A DNA stretch of 64,000 bases from contig JANEZZ010000728.1 in the NCBI GenBank assembly GCA_026122225.1, forward strand, positions 3,686,943-3,750,942, written 5' to 3'. Both the position numbers and the translations under genes were made by a program. Positions 11,326 to 23,099 of the stretch are shown piece after piece; position 1 is the first letter of the stretch, and each line of letters starts with the position of its first letter. Under the pieces are notes generated by a model, which searched no databases, was not told the DNA's origin, and saw only the letters and a program-made list of their open reading frames with translations. This DNA is from Heloderma charlesbogerti. Lineage: Eukaryota; Chordata; Lepidosauria; Squamata; Helodermatidae.

Positions 11326-12807
11326 TGGTACATGATGACATAAGTGTTACAGTTAGAAGGGTTATCTTGGGGCTATGGTGGGCCCTATAAGAAAAGAAAC
11401 CCCAATTTATTTAGAACTTCTATTACTGCTAATATTACAACTAAAATTTAATTTGTTTTAGGACCTGAAGGGTTCTGTACTGAACACTGGGATTTTGATT
11501 TAGAATACATTTTACTGATAAGGACTGCAATACTGGTATTCGAAGCATTTAGCATAATCTAAGTGATACAAAGTAGAGACTAGAGTTGGCAACAGAGGAA
11601 CTTTGCTTCAACTGTGCAGCTCTTGCAAATTCCCTTCTGTCTTAGGGTTTTGTTCCTTGCTTGGAGTTCCTTAGAACTGCTCAACCAGCTGCAGAACACG
11701 TTGGCTCCTGCTATTAGTCACTATCGGTACAGAGACAGGTGTGTCACCGGGTTCTTCTTGTCCTACTCAGTTCATACTAAATTATGATCTTTTGCTACAG
11801 TAACTTGGACCTCATAACAAGTCTCAGCGGTGGAACTTGCCTGTTCTTTCTGTATGTATAAAAAGTATCGATACGTACCCTGGCAACATCCACTTTAAGA
11901 ATAAAGTCTGTGAAATAAACACGGGAACACAACGATTGCTTACAAATCAGCATAGTTCTAAATTTACTATAGGCACCAGCCGGAGGTTGCTGTCACTCTG
12001 CTCAGCACCTGTTGACTTCATGTCTAAATCATGGAAGGTTTGTGCCATAAACAGCCATTCACTGCTGACGAGTGAAAAGCATTGCCATTTGGGAAGAATA
12101 AGTCAGGCCAGGAAATTGCTGTTAAATTCACAGGCATTTCTAAAGGTTCTGTGTTCTTTCTCTCCCACCCACCCCCCTTCTGCAATAAGCAGAAGTGTAT
12201 GAGTGAAACAGATTAAAAAAAATAAATGTTAATGACAGAAACAGCTGACCTCAGAGAAGCCCATGTCTTATCTCATTGCACAGCGCTGTGTATCAAACAT
12301 GGGTCTACTTTAAAAACAAAATAGCAAAATAGAAAAGGAATGGGGGACAGGGGGGGGGAGAGAGAGAATAAGTGCTTATTTATCCTAATCTCCCTCAGAC
12401 ACATATTTTACATTTTAGAAATAATTTCCCCCAGTCGTTTGTGATTCATTGCAGCTTTTAAAAAATCTGTTTTACTAAACAACAGACATTTGTGCCCCTA
12501 GCAAAGGTCTAACAAACTGAAAATGAAGAAATATGCACCAGTCTGAAATGTTTCTAAAAATGCATGCTTCTTGAAATTAGTGGCAGGGATGAGGTTAATT
12601 TCAGCCACTGGGCTTGAAAACATTGGCTATGGTCGTTCTTGACAATTTTCAGCATAAGAGGCCTCCCACAATAAATACATTCTGTTTGGCTCATTCCCCT
12701 TCATAAAGAACTGACATTACAATTAAACTGGTAGTAGATCCTTTCAAAACTTTTCAAGCATGATTAATGTTTGAAAGAGGATAGGCTAGCAAATAGTAAT
12801 AGTTTAA
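11326..12807. other. Intron, no gene seen
   Basis: A long stretch without clear repeats, apart from a short G-rich run near 12350 followed by GAGAGAGA. Confidence 0.35.
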
Positions 12808-12930
12808 GGGTGCAGTCCTATGCATGTTTAGACAGAAAAAAGTCCCAGCATTCCCCTACAGCATGGCTGGCTGGGGAATGCTGGGAGTTGCAGGACTTTT
12901 TTCTGTCAAAACGTGCATAGGATTGCACCC
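12808..12930. mobile_element. piggyBac-like MITE, near-perfect hairpin
   Basis: The element starts directly after TTAA (12804-12807) with GGGTGCAGTCCTATGCATG and ends GTGCATAGGATTGCACCC, followed by TAAG, one change from TTAA-type flanking. The two arms, about 50 bp each, also pair through the inner GACAGAAAAAAGTCC block. TTAA flanks and GC-starting ends suggest piggyBac mobilisation. A right half of the same family follows at 13031-13095. Confidence 0.6.
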
Positions 12931-12935
12931 TAAGG

Positions 12936-13030
12936 CAGGGTTGGGAAACCTGTGGCCCTCCAGATGTTGTTAGATTCTTAATCCCCATCAGACCCAACCA
13001 GCATGGCCAATGGTCATGGAAGTTGTAGTC
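12936..13030. repeat. hAT-like MITE fragment
   Basis: GCAGGGTTGGGAAACCTGTG and CCTCCAGATGTTGTTAGATT match the left half of the hAT-like family at 30222. The right end is lost where the piggyBac-like fragment begins. Confidence 0.5.
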
Positions 13031-13095
13031 CTGGCTGAGGAATGCTGGGAGTTGTAGGGCTTTTTTCTGTCTAAACATGCATAGGATTGTGCCCT
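13031..13095. repeat. Right half of the piggyBac-like MITE
   Basis: Repeats the right arm of 12808-12930 (GGAATGCTGGGAGTTG, TTTTTTCTGTCTAAACATGC, ATAGGATTGTGCCC), ending before TTCA. The left arm is absent. Confidence 0.55.
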
Positions 13096-14439
13096 TCATA
13101 AAATAGGAGAAAGTAATTGATTTCGCTCATCTCAGTAGAAATTACATTCCCCGCCCCCCACTATGTATTAAGGTATCACTCCGGCTCAAAGTTGTCTATT
13201 ATTGAGGATACTCAAAACTGGCCATCCCCCCCAAATAGCGGGAAAACAATTAAATATAGTCCTAGAAAAGATCAGCCGATACTTGGAAACTGTTAAGTTA
13301 TCCAAATAATTGTCATGACCCTTAATAAATTTAAAAGACAAGCCAAGGTGAATTGCAGAGCAAGTTTTACAAGCAACATTAATAAAATACTATGTATCAA
13401 TATGCTTAATCCTTAGATCAAGAATATATTTTGCCTAACAATAACACTGAGCAGAAAAAAATTACAGAAAGGCCTAATAATTATAATTTACTGCTAAAGG
13501 CTTTTGACCGTAGACATGCCCTTCTGAAGAAGGTACAAATAACCTCAAAAAATGTGAACCAAAAATCGAATGCTGCTTGGGCCAAAGACCTGCATTCAAC
13601 TGAAAGCGAAGTAGCCTCCAGACACAGAACAGCTAATGGGACACATCTGGGCACACAAAAAGGGAATACAAACCATTTGAGAGTACATGTTCCACAGGTG
13701 GGTCAAAACACAAAATCCAAATTGGAAAACCATTTAACAACTGGGTGAAGATTTCAGCATTAAATGCCTGGAGAGCACCAGGAATAAATTGTGCCACCCT
13801 TTGTATTAAAAACAAAATACAGATTATTCTGCAGAGTGCTATTTCATGGAGATAGCGCAGAGCATCTATGAGCTGCCCAGGAAAGGGAAGAATAGAAAAA
13901 AATACCTAAATACCTAAAATGACTTCTTTATAGTCTGCCCTCTAATAACCCATTTACTCATCTGGGAAATAAGTAATCTTTGTTTTGCTGAAATTAATGG
14001 TCAACAAATTGACCGTATAATAAACCATATATGCATGTAGCTGTTGTTTCAGACCAACTTTTGTTAAGGACAGCAAAACAGCATTGTCGGCAGATAACAG
14101 AAATGGAATTCTAGATTCAGCCAGTCTAGACCCTAGGTAACTGAAAATCAGAAGATGAACAAGCCCCAATCACATCATTTAGCTACAAATTAAAGTATAT
14201 AATCTTGGCAGTATATACATATATAATCCTGGCAGACACAACAAGTGTATAATCCTGGCAGACACAGTTAGTGGCAGGACTGGGATTGGTTAAATTACTT
14301 CCAGGTCATATGTCACTTGAACCGTAGTATTCTGATAGAAGCAAATAATAAGATACAACAATCTTTTATCACTAGAAGAAAGAAACCACATAACTCCCCA
14401 GAACTGAATCAAAGGCAGATTTCAAATCTACAAAGGCAA

Positions 14440-15264
14440 TTTATGAAGCAGCAGGTTTGTAGCTTGAGGATTCTCCTAGAGACATCTTTGTCACTTGAGA
14501 CTCAGATGGCCTCAGTGGCATGGAGTGCCTTCTACCAGCTTTGGTTGGTGGCCCAGCTATGCCCCTGTCTGGACAGGGATAACCTGGCTTCAGTTGTCTA
14601 TGCTCTGTAACCTCCAAGTTAGATTACTGCAATGCAGTCTATGTGGGGCTGCCTTTGAAGATGGTTCAGAAACTGCAGCTCGTGCAAAATGTGGTGGCCA
14701 GATTATTAATGGGGACCAGAAGGTCCAAACATATTAGACTGACTCTGGCCTGCTTGCACTGGCTGCCTGTATGTTTCTGAGCCCAATTCAAGGTGCTAGT
14801 TTTAACCTATAAAGTCTTACATGGCTTGAGACCACGCATGAATCTACCCATACACTATGCTCAAAATCTAAGATCCTCCTCCGGGTGTCTCCTCTGAGGG
14901 AGTCTTGGAAGACAGCCACAAGGGAGAGGGCCTTCTCAGTGGTGGCCCCCCAGTTATGGAATGATCTCCCTGACAAGGCCTGCCTGGTGCCAACATTGTT
15001 ATCTTTTCGGTGCCAGGTCAAGATCTCTTTTCTGAGGCATTTGGCAGCATGCGATGAGTTTTAATTGATCCTGGATTTGTCTTATGGTTATGATTTATTG
15101 TTCAAAGTTGTTTTTAGATATATGTTGTCTCTGAGTATACTGTCTGTGTGTTTTTATGTAAATGGTTTTTAAGCTTTGTATACTGTATTTTTAAAGTGTT
15201 TTATCTCTGTAAATCACCCAGAGAGCTTTGGCTATGGGGCAGTATAGAAATGTAATCAACAACA
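14440..15264 (+). mobile_element. L2/CR1-like LINE 3' end inserted into the older LINE
   Basis: On the + strand it encodes decayed RT C-terminal sequence (ETQMASVAWSAFYQL, then RLDYCNAV-type and GAAFEDGSETAARAK-like readings) and a 3' UTR with CACCCAGAGAGCTTTGGCTA, ending in TGTAATCAACAACAAC. It breaks the older LINE between its NSLYV block and its FVDLKSAFDSV block. Confidence 0.75.
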
Positions 15265-15340
15265 ACATATAGGCTGTTGTTACCAAAAGATCACATATAT
15301 TTCTCAGGTCGATGATTTAAGATAAGGCAATGGCCAATGG

Positions 15341-15457
15341 CAATGAATATGAACTTGAGCACACTCCGGGAGAGAGCGGAGGACAAGAAGGCCTGGCGTG
15401 CTATGGTCCATGGGGTCATGAAGAGTCGGACACAACTTAACGACTGAACAACAACAA
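15341..15457 (+). mobile_element. 5'-truncated BovB 3' end with target duplication
   Basis: The sequence matches the last ~115 bp of BovB (AATGAATATGAACTTGAGCA, GGGAGAGAGCGGAGGACA, AGAGTCGGACACAACTTAAC, tail ACAACAACAAC). Flanks ATGGCCAATG (15330-15339) and ATGGCCAAATG (15459-15469) look like a target duplication with a one-base change. It sits inside the old minus-strand LINE. Confidence 0.8.
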
Positions 15458-16522
15458 CCATGGCCAAATGCTCACTTGCTGTTTCTGAAACACAACCACT
15501 CATCTCTCAGCACACTTTCAGCCTTAATCCAAGAGATTCCTGTTTACATAGCTAGCATACAATTTACCACCTACTGCTAGCAAAGTGATACGCCTACAGT
15601 TGGAAAGTTGCTATAGTAGCTTCTTCACCTTAGAATTATAAAGGCTTCAGTCCATGATGAGGGCAATGGACCAGTTGAATTAATCTGAATAAACAAAATG
15701 GCCAATAGAGGTGCCCACCATATGGCATTAGCCTTCAAGAGTTCAGGTATTACTGAATCTGACCCTGGGGCTTTCACAGATTTTAATTGGCAAATAAATG
15801 ACCTGATTTCAAACTAAGTTGCGAGAGCCCATTCTGGGGGCTCAAATAAGTTTGATAAGAAATGAATATCAATTACCGGTTTCCTAGCATTCTTTAAAGC
15901 TATTGGGAAAATAATATTTGCGGGAATATTACATGCAATCAAACCAGCGAGATCAGCCAGGGCACCAGAGACTATTGACCAGAATAGTTGTGGGTCATTG
16001 TTTAAAGAAGAGTGAATCAAGAGCACCATGATGCAAAGCAGTAGCAGTTTTTTGACTGCTAAGTGGGTGACTGACCTGATCTGAACCACAGGGCACATTC
16101 CATGGGCAATTTCTCCTGATCATGTACCAGTAAAATGAATGGGAGCTGCCCAAGCTACAATGCCCTTGTGTAGTTCCCTTTCATTTTGCTGCAACCTGCA
16201 CAGGACAACTGACTAGAGGTTGTGTACTCCATGTGAGGCCTGGTCTACACATGCAGAGAAATGACATGATCCTGCTCTCATTCTCATCTATAGTGTACTA
16301 CACCACTTCAACCTGCAGTTGAGGAGTGGGGTGGGGGAGTACCAATTTGCAATGTTACAAACCAGCCTTCCTCCACCTGGTGTCCTCCAGATGTGTTGAA
16401 CTCAGCTCCCTTCCATCCTCAGCCATAAGTCTAATGGCTTGTCTTTCACTGGCTCTCCCAAGTATTTCTCAGTTATTTCTGTGATACAAACTATCTTCCC
16501 TAAAACTTTGTTTCTTCTTCAG

Positions 16523-16746
16523 GCATTTTGTTCACACTGGTGGTTGTGCTGTATGTCATCTGGGTCCAGGCAGTGGCTGACCTCGAAAACTATGTGATTA
16601 AGAAGAAAACGGACTGTCCAGATTTTTCTCTCTATGTGCGCTATGGCTGGTCTTTTATATTGGCTCCAGTCGGAATATTTTTTGCTATGTTTTCAGGAAT
16701 GCTGTTCCTACTTGTAGGGCGTACAATTTACCTGCACTCTGATTAG
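16523..16746 (+). CDS. TMEM182: TMEM182, last coding exon with stop
   Basis: Continues the TMEM182 frame in phase 1 after the acceptor TTTCTTCTTCAG. It encodes the rest of the third membrane segment ([20 protein letters not shown]), the short second extracellular loop ([17 protein letters not shown]) and the fourth membrane segment ([20 protein letters not shown]). A short cytoplasmic tail ends in HSD, followed by TAG at 16744-16746. Together the two exons supply about 120 residues, roughly the C-terminal half of a protein of about 230. No disabling change is seen, so the gene looks functional. The family identity is clear from the VIWVQAVAD and YGWSF...LAPVGIFF blocks. Confidence 0.94.
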
Positions 16747-17342
16747 TCAGGTGTTTGAAATATTGGACTCATACTGAAGCTTTGCTGAAAAACTATTTTT
16801 ATACATTATCATCCCTCCTACAGACTACAGTATAGTGTTCATTGGTGCCATTCTAGATCTGTGTTGGTGACTAGTGCAATCTTGCACATATCTACTCAGA
16901 AGTAAGTCCTCCTCAGTTCAGTGAGGCTTGCTTCCAGGTAATGGTGCATAGCAAGGGTGGTCAGCATGTGGTCTATGGTCCTCATAAAGTCCCTGCCACC
17001 CACACCGCTGCCCCCCACCACACTGCTGAAATTCATAGCAGCGGCGGCATAAACATCATGGTTTGCAAACTGCTACGGATAGCTAAAATGGCCAGATTTA
17101 GCTTGTTTTAGCCTTCCATAGCTGTTTGCTGAAAACAATTGATAGCAAATCACCAGAGGGTTGCTGCTGCCACCAGGGTGGGGTGGGAGTGGGGGAATAG
17201 CCCCTAGACTCCCTGAAGTTGCCCATCCCTGGTGAATAGGATTGCAGCCTCAGTTTATATGTGCTTGTCATAAAAGAAATGAAACTCCCTTTTGAGATAA
17301 TAACATCATCTAGTCCTTTCAGATTCCTTCAGATCTCTCCAT

Positions 17343-17562
17343 GGGTGCTTCCAGATGAGGCTTTTATTGTGCAACCGTCCTGCCTCATTCGTGGAATTTT
17401 ATAGGGGATCCAGATGATGACATCTCCCAGTTGAAACCATCCTGTGTTTCCCCACCACCTGTGCCATCTTTTTTCTTACTACCAAACAAACAAAAAATCT
17501 GTTAAGGAGGGAAGAAAGATGGAACAATGCACTAGCAGTCCTCCATCTGGAAGCACCCCATG
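17343..17562. mobile_element. MITE with GGGTGCTTCCAGATG ends
   Basis: Left end CATGGGTGCTTCCAGATG and right end CATCTGGAAGCACCCCATG are inverted complements with one extra base. The interior has no ORF of note. A related but diverged stretch may lie near 59025-59095 (TTTATTGTGCGC, GGGTGCTTTACCCG). Confidence 0.55.
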
Positions 17563-18390
17563 AATTGCACACAATGCATACCACGTTTTGTAACTTTATC
17601 TCTCTTTGTTGAACACACAAAGAAAAATATGAAATAATTCATGTAAGAATTAGGTTTTGTCTGAGGTCCAGTTCAACAATTACTAACTTAATGAAGGAAC
17701 ATTTGTAAATGTGTAAGGAAGCTATGCTTCCTTCCCACATATATTACCCTTTTGAAGTAGGGAAAGAATAGCACAGGTTATGGCCACTGGAGATCCAACT
17801 GGAGATCCAGCAGGTGGTGGTAAGTGCAGACCCTTCCAATATTCACCTACCGTTCAACCTGAACTACGCTTCCAGGAAGGTCAGAACTGCTACCACACAT
17901 CCACCACAAATCTAGCATCTTCAAGGAAGAGCACTTTGCTCATTTTTGCAATAGCTACTTTTTCTTGAGTTGACATAGGACTGGATCCAGCCATTCTCAG
18001 AGTCTTGTTACAAAGGAAGACTCTTTGTGCTTACTAGCATTCACTGCCAGTAAATATGGTAACTACTGTTAACGCAGGCTAGCTTTGCAGTGGGTGAGGT
18101 ATCTTGCTGGAAGCATGAGGCAAGGCAAGGAGAAGGTGAAGGCTGTATTGTTCATGCAGAAATACCTGTCGTGCTTCCTGGAAGAAGGAACCTACTGATG
18201 ATAATTTGGGCAAGAGCAAGCTAAATTGTGTGTGTCACCTTATAAGGAAGGTAGTGTGTGAACTAGTCCTTAGGGAGGTGTTTGTGCAGAACAAATACAA
18301 GTTTCATAGCATACCTTAAATCTCTGTTCCCTCTTCTTGTTTCAGTATTTGGCATTAGCTTTAATATAACCAAACATCTTTGCTCTTAAA

Positions 18391-18396
18391 AATAAA
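18391..18396 (+). terminator. Candidate polyadenylation signal for TMEM182
   Basis: AATAAA, about 1.65 kb after the TMEM182 stop codon, in AT-rich sequence. It is a candidate only. Confidence 0.3.
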
Positions 18397-18400
18397 GTAC

Positions 18401-20292
18401 AGTTGTCCATGTAATGCTTTAGCCAATGTGACAGTACAAAAGATGGAATACTGCTTTGATGCTGCTATGTCAGTGGAATAATGCTTTGATGCTGCTATGT
18501 AGGTGTACAACAGCTTGAATGCTTTCATGCGGTCCAAAATTATAAACAGTCAATGCAACAGAACTGGAACATTTATGGGTCATCTGGTCCAGGCTTCTGC
18601 AACAGCAGATTTTGTCTGGACTTATATGCATGATTTTCTGTTGTTGATTGTAGAGTTTTTATTTGTTATGTTGGGTTTTGTTTTTGTTTTTTGCATTCCC
18701 CTGCAATTTATGGCTTGACTCATTTGGCCAGGTCATCTGGACTACTTAGTCCATCAGTTGTGGTTAATCTGCTCTTTTCTATAGTATACACAGGGTGGAA
18801 AAAGAAAAACCAAGAACCATGGGATAGATAGGTGCATAGAAACTTACCACGTGGAAAGGGTAATGGGATGGTATCTGGAGCCTCTGACAATATGCAAAGT
18901 TTACTACTCCCATACATAGCTACTTGTTAATCTGAAGAAGCAGTGGCAATGCTGAGATTTCCATGGTAGCTGGAGACTATATATGGCTGCAACTTCTGCA
19001 TGGTTCATCTGTGTGTCCCCTCCCCCACACCACCTCCCGCCCAGATCTGTAGGAGGCTGATGGGGGAATAAGCCCTGCTCTGCAGCCAGGGCCAGCATCG
19101 GCACTCTGGCATCCTTGAGCAACTGCTGATGCATGCCCTGGGCCCATGTTTGTTTGTTTGTTTTTCTAGCAGCACCAAGTGGCTGTATCAAGCCACCCTT
19201 TTAATTTCCCACAATGCCCCTGGCCTAATACTGTTCTGGGGCATTGTGGGAACTGTAAAGGTGACCAGACCCAGCTGTCCAGCACTGCTTGGAGCTCTGC
19301 TACAGCAGCTAGATAATCCTGTCTGGGCCCACAGACGGAGAAGGGGTCCCACCAGAGACCATTTTGTCCCTGACTCAAACCTGGAGTCAGCCCTGCTTGC
19401 ATGTTCAGCCACATGGTCTTTTGCTTCATTCCAGTTCTTATAATTCTGCAGTCATCCAGTTTCTTATTTAAAATCATCCAAAGAACTTTCCATAAATTCA
19501 TTGGGAAACATTTCTGATAGTTTACTTCTTCTGACAGTAAGGAGGCATGTCCTGATAGTCAACCTATATCTGCTTTACTGTAATATAAATTAATCCTTTT
19601 GCTTTCCCCCCTTCCTGCAATGGTTCTGGGTATAGTTAAAACGTATATGATTTACTTGTATACACATTTATAAAATCTAAGCCAATACAGGAATTCCATG
19701 CAGCTCCAGGGCTCACCCTCTGAGTGCCTACTCCACTGATCTGCTAGCATGGGAGTTCGACTTATGTGCATCAGAACATAATACAGAGCTCCAGGATTTA
19801 CTGCATGATCTATCAGCCAGGAGAAAGTGATTAACAACTAAAAGTATGCCAAATCAACATCCTGATAATATGGGCAGATTTCAAAGATAAAATGCTTATC
19901 TCAACATTTACCAGCAATATATGATAATTCGATTTCTTAAAATATATTTATATATGTATAATGACATATGTTTTCTATGAAAAATGGCTGTATGCGTTCT
20001 TTTTTAAATACAAAGTTAATTAAGAAAATATTTGTATAAAGGAAGGTTTCTTTCTTTTTTTTCAAATGGTGCAGTTGAATTTCATCCTCTTAGCACTGCC
20101 ATTGTACTTACAACTTGCTTGTATAAGCATTTATTTAGTTGTAACATTTATATCCCCTTTCCCCCTATGGACCTGAAGGCAGCTTACACTGGCTTCTCCA
20201 GCTGTCTCCCAATCAGCCACATTTTACAGTTGTTTAATCCATCTTCCATTGGTGGAACTATTTGCAAGGCCATTCTTAAACACCGAGAGGCC
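18401..20292. other. Intergenic, no gene seen
   Basis: About 18440-18505 contains a short tandem duplication (GGAATACTGCTTTGATGCTG, then GGAATAATGCTTTGATGCTG). A 14-bp perfect inverted repeat (TCCCACAATGCCCC) lies at 19207-19220 and 19238-19251. A LINE 3' end (minus) may lie near 20125-20200. Confidence 0.4.
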
Positions 20293-20300
20293 CATTCTAG

Positions 20301-20641
20301 CAGGGCCAGCCCAACCGTTAGGCAGAGTGAGGCAGCTGCCTCAGGTAACAGGTGCAGGGAAATGTGGGGAACAGAGGTGGCAACCTGCCAGTGTTTCCTT
20401 CAGAACCTCTGGTCATTCCCATCTGTTGGAGGAGAACAGAGCTGTGTGTGTCACATGGCCTGCCCTAAGTCCCCTAAGCTAGCCTGTTGCCCTCGGGTGT
20501 GGTAGAAGATGCTGTCCTGTTGCCAGTGTCAAAGTAAGGTTTGACTGCCAGCCCAGTTGGCTTCTGTACATGGAATGCTGGAGGTGGGGTAGGGAATCTT
20601 GTTCTTTGCCTCAGGAAGCAAAATGTTTTGGCCTGGAACTG
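20301..20641. mobile_element. hAT-like MITE (GGCCAGCCCAA / GCCTCAGG family), copy A
   Basis: The left end CAGGGCCAGCCCAACCGTTA is followed by GGCAGAGTGAGGCAGCTGCC. The right part reads TTTGCCTCAGGAAGCAAAAT then GTTTTGGCC. Flanks CATTCTAG (20293-20300) and CTATCTAG (20642-20649) resemble an 8-bp duplication with two changes. Relatives lie at 25923-26865, 32106-32279 and 36017-36301. Confidence 0.6.
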
Positions 20642-20649
20642 CTATCTAG

Positions 20650-21300
20650 TCTCATCTTTTGGATTCATGTATCCTTTTAAAACCACCTGAAGGGATCTTG
20701 TGAGCATTGAGCATTGACACATGGGCTGCTTGCAGTAACTTCCATGAGAACAAGTTCTCCATATAACTTAACCACCGTTGAGTATCATGAACTCCACCTG
20801 ACAAATGTCCAGGACCCTGCTGATGAATCCATTCAGAAAAGAAAGTGAGGATTCCCATGTAACATCTCCACATTTAAAAAGTGAACCCTTGCCAAGAGTG
20901 ACAAAAATGTTAGAACTGGCCTGAAATATTGTATTAATATGTTCTTGAACAACTGCTATAGTCTGCACCTTATCCCATGTGGTCTGTCCATGGTCTTTAT
21001 TTTATTTGAGGAAAGTGAAGCCAAAACAACATGGACACTGAGTCTTGGCAGGCCAGGCCAGATCTGAAGCAGAGAAACAGTAAGGAGGCCCGGGAACAGT
21101 CTGTGTGCTTAATTTGCATTATGCTTTTTTCTTTTCTATTCCCTCCTCCTACCTGCAATCTCACCTGCAACATGGCAAACACATGTCTGGAACCCTAGAT
21201 GGGGGAAAATTGGCTGTTAAGAAAAGGGATACACATTCCCTTCCTGCCCCGGGCTGTTCTGATTTACATTGTGTCATCCTGCTGCCATTTTGAAATGGTT
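20650..21300. other. Intergenic, no gene seen
   Basis: No repeat or coding signal was recognised. Short ORFs here lack domains. Confidence 0.3.
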
Positions 21301-21301
21301 G

Positions 21302-21690
21302 TAGGGTGGCCAGGTATTGTCTTTTACAAAGGACAGTCCTATATTTGAAGGCGTCGTCTATTTGAAGGGCTGTCCTGTCCAATTCCTGTTTAAAGATAAA
21401 GAACCATAAGAACTGTTTAACACTTTAACCCTTTAACAGTAAACGCTTGGACTGAAGACTGAACAGACAGGCACAGAGGTCACCTGGTTACAGTCTTCCA
21501 CTGTATGAGGAGATGTACTGTATTAATATTTAAATCAGAATAATTATTTCTAAATTCGCATCTGTACATATAAATTAGCACATGCAAACATATTTTGCAT
21601 AAGTAAGCCTTATGCAAACTTTATGCAAATTAGTATCCTCCTTTGTCCTCTGTATTGGTGATGCATTTCCTAGTTTTTGGTGATTCAGAA
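21302..21690 (+). repeat. Unclassified interspersed repeat (ACAGTCCTATATTTGAAGG family), copy 1
   Basis: Shares an ordered set of blocks with 36884-37250, 38090-38600 and 42480-43085: TTTTACAAAGGACAGTCCTA, TTTGAAGGGCTGTCC, AAAGATAAAGAACCATAAGA, CAGGCACAGAGGTCACCTGG, then AT-rich sequence with repeated ATGCAAA-type octamers and TTTGTCCTCT. There is no coding capacity, and no family name can be given. Confidence 0.6.
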
Positions 21691-23099
21691 AAGGCCACTC
21701 TGTTTAGCAGAGACCTGAGTTCCTAGTCCTCATCTTTCCAATATCTGTCTTGAAATAACTGAATCAACATCTTAGCTTTGTGATACAGCCAATTTGGAGC
21801 AACTATCTTTGAGTAAATTTATTTTAGGTGAGCCAGCCTACCTGTGAACATGGCTTCTTTTTTCATTCTTCCCTAACTGAACCTCATCTACTTTCTGTTG
21901 CAAATGTACATAGAAGAGGAGCAGACAATGTTAGAAAGACAGATGATCGGCAATCAAAACAAAGGAAACAATGTATGATAATAAGAACAATTTGGACATA
22001 AATTATGTACAGTGGCATCTTGTCACAGTGTACACTGTGACAAGAAGAAGGCATTTATAGAAGAGAGAGAGACACCTCTTTTAATATTAAGGATTTTCCT
22101 TTGTTCAGGTTAAAATTGAACAAATCCGGACATGTGGTAAAGCAAGGGTGGGCAGAAAGTAGATTTGGGTCTACTGGTAGATCTGTGGTAGATTTGAAAA
22201 GATTTCTGACTCCCAATTATTTAATAATTGTAACAACAAGATGATCCCTCCCCTTTCTAAACTATACTGCTGAAATGAAATGAAGAAAGGTTGGGGGTAG
22301 CCAGGAGTGGAGTTTTGTGTGGAATGACTGTAAACTGCGTATGTTTTGAATTCCACAACTGAACGCAGCTCAGAGTTTTTAATTCTAAGGGCATGTCTTT
22401 TGCACAGGCTCCATGCTGAATCTCAGGGTTCTATTAAAAAAACAAAGTAGATCTAGCAAGCCTGAAATCTTCATACCTCTGTGGTAAAGCTACATAGTTT
22501 GCATTCGTTTACTCAAAGCACGGGAGTTTGATACTGAAGGAGAAACAAAATGGCAGTATGTTGGTTTCCTCTAGTGAATTCTGCTTCATTCCACAACTGT
22601 TATGAATAGCGAAGACAAGAAAATAGTGACCACCTAAGAGTTACGGTAAGATAACTGGGTTCTCACTTCCAATCCAGTAAATCTTGCAATTGGGAAGTGT
22701 CCAGAACCTTCCCAAATTTCATTTTCCATCATCAAGATTAGGTCTTTGTATTTTAGAATGCAGCTTGAAGGTGGTAAGTACTAGGAATAATTACAAAGAC
22801 ATGAACATTATTTTACAGAGACTTCACAAGATTTTGTCATGATTGTGCTATCTCAGCACAGTGTATGGCCATTTTTTAAAAGGTATACATGCTTTCACCT
22901 ATCAGGACAGAGCCACATTAATTCTCTTCCCACACTAGAAACTGACATTAACAAAGTATAGTTTAATTTCAAATGCCACTCCCTGCTGCAATAAACTTTG
23001 TATGTGGTCACTCAGAATTGATATGTTAGATTACATGTGAATCTGTGTACAGTGTTCTATGTGGAGGGGAGCTTAGTAATACACTTAATGGAACACTGA
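21691..23099. other. Intergenic, no gene seen
   Basis: At 22145 GCAAGGGTGGGCAGAAAGTA resembles the left end of a hAT-like element also seen at 24845 (GCAGGGGTGGGCAGACTTTT). No right ends were found. Confidence 0.35.

Larger units (their letters stand above)
13420..16110 (-). mobile_element. Old minus-strand LINE, split by two later insertions
   Basis: Minus-strand reading gives non-LTR retrotransposon pieces in order. 16098-15814 holds a pre-RT block (SGALADLAGLIACNIPANII). 15800-15480 holds early RT with an ITLLAVGGKLYASY-like block, in decayed frames. 15340-15265 reads HRPEKYM...NSLYV. 14438-14310 gives FVDLKSAFDSV. 14169-13954 gives SADNAVLLSLTKVGLKQQL and LTINFSKTKITYF. 13815-13633 gives a C-terminal block with AQFIPGALQAFNAE. 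The body is interrupted by an L2-like fragment (14440-15264) and a BovB 3' fragment (15341-15457), both on the + strand. The family is unclear; it is neither BovB nor the CR1/L2 type seen elsewhere here. Confidence 0.7.
8169..16522 (+). other. TMEM182: Last TMEM182 intron (8.35 kb)
   Basis: Bounded by a GTAAGT donor at 8169 and a strong acceptor (TTTCTTCTTCAG) ending at 16522. Both junctions are phase 1, so the glycine codon is split and the frame is kept. The intron is rich in transposon debris: MITEs at 8376-9155, 10877-11325 and 12808-13095, and a nested LINE at 13420-16110. Confidence 0.9.
16747..18400 (+). other. TMEM182: TMEM182 3' UTR and downstream region (end not fixed)
   Basis: Follows the stop codon. 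The first clear AATAAA in this direction is at 18391-18396, a candidate polyadenylation signal, but the true transcript end cannot be decided from sequence. A MITE lies at 17343-17562, and a stretch at 16893-16950 resembles a common squamate repeat (ACTCAGAAGTAAGTCC). Confidence 0.4.

Noticed and set aside
20032..20505. 157-codon ORF on the + strand
   Set aside because: No domain, odd composition, and its second half overlaps the hAT-like MITE 20301-20641. Treated as chance.
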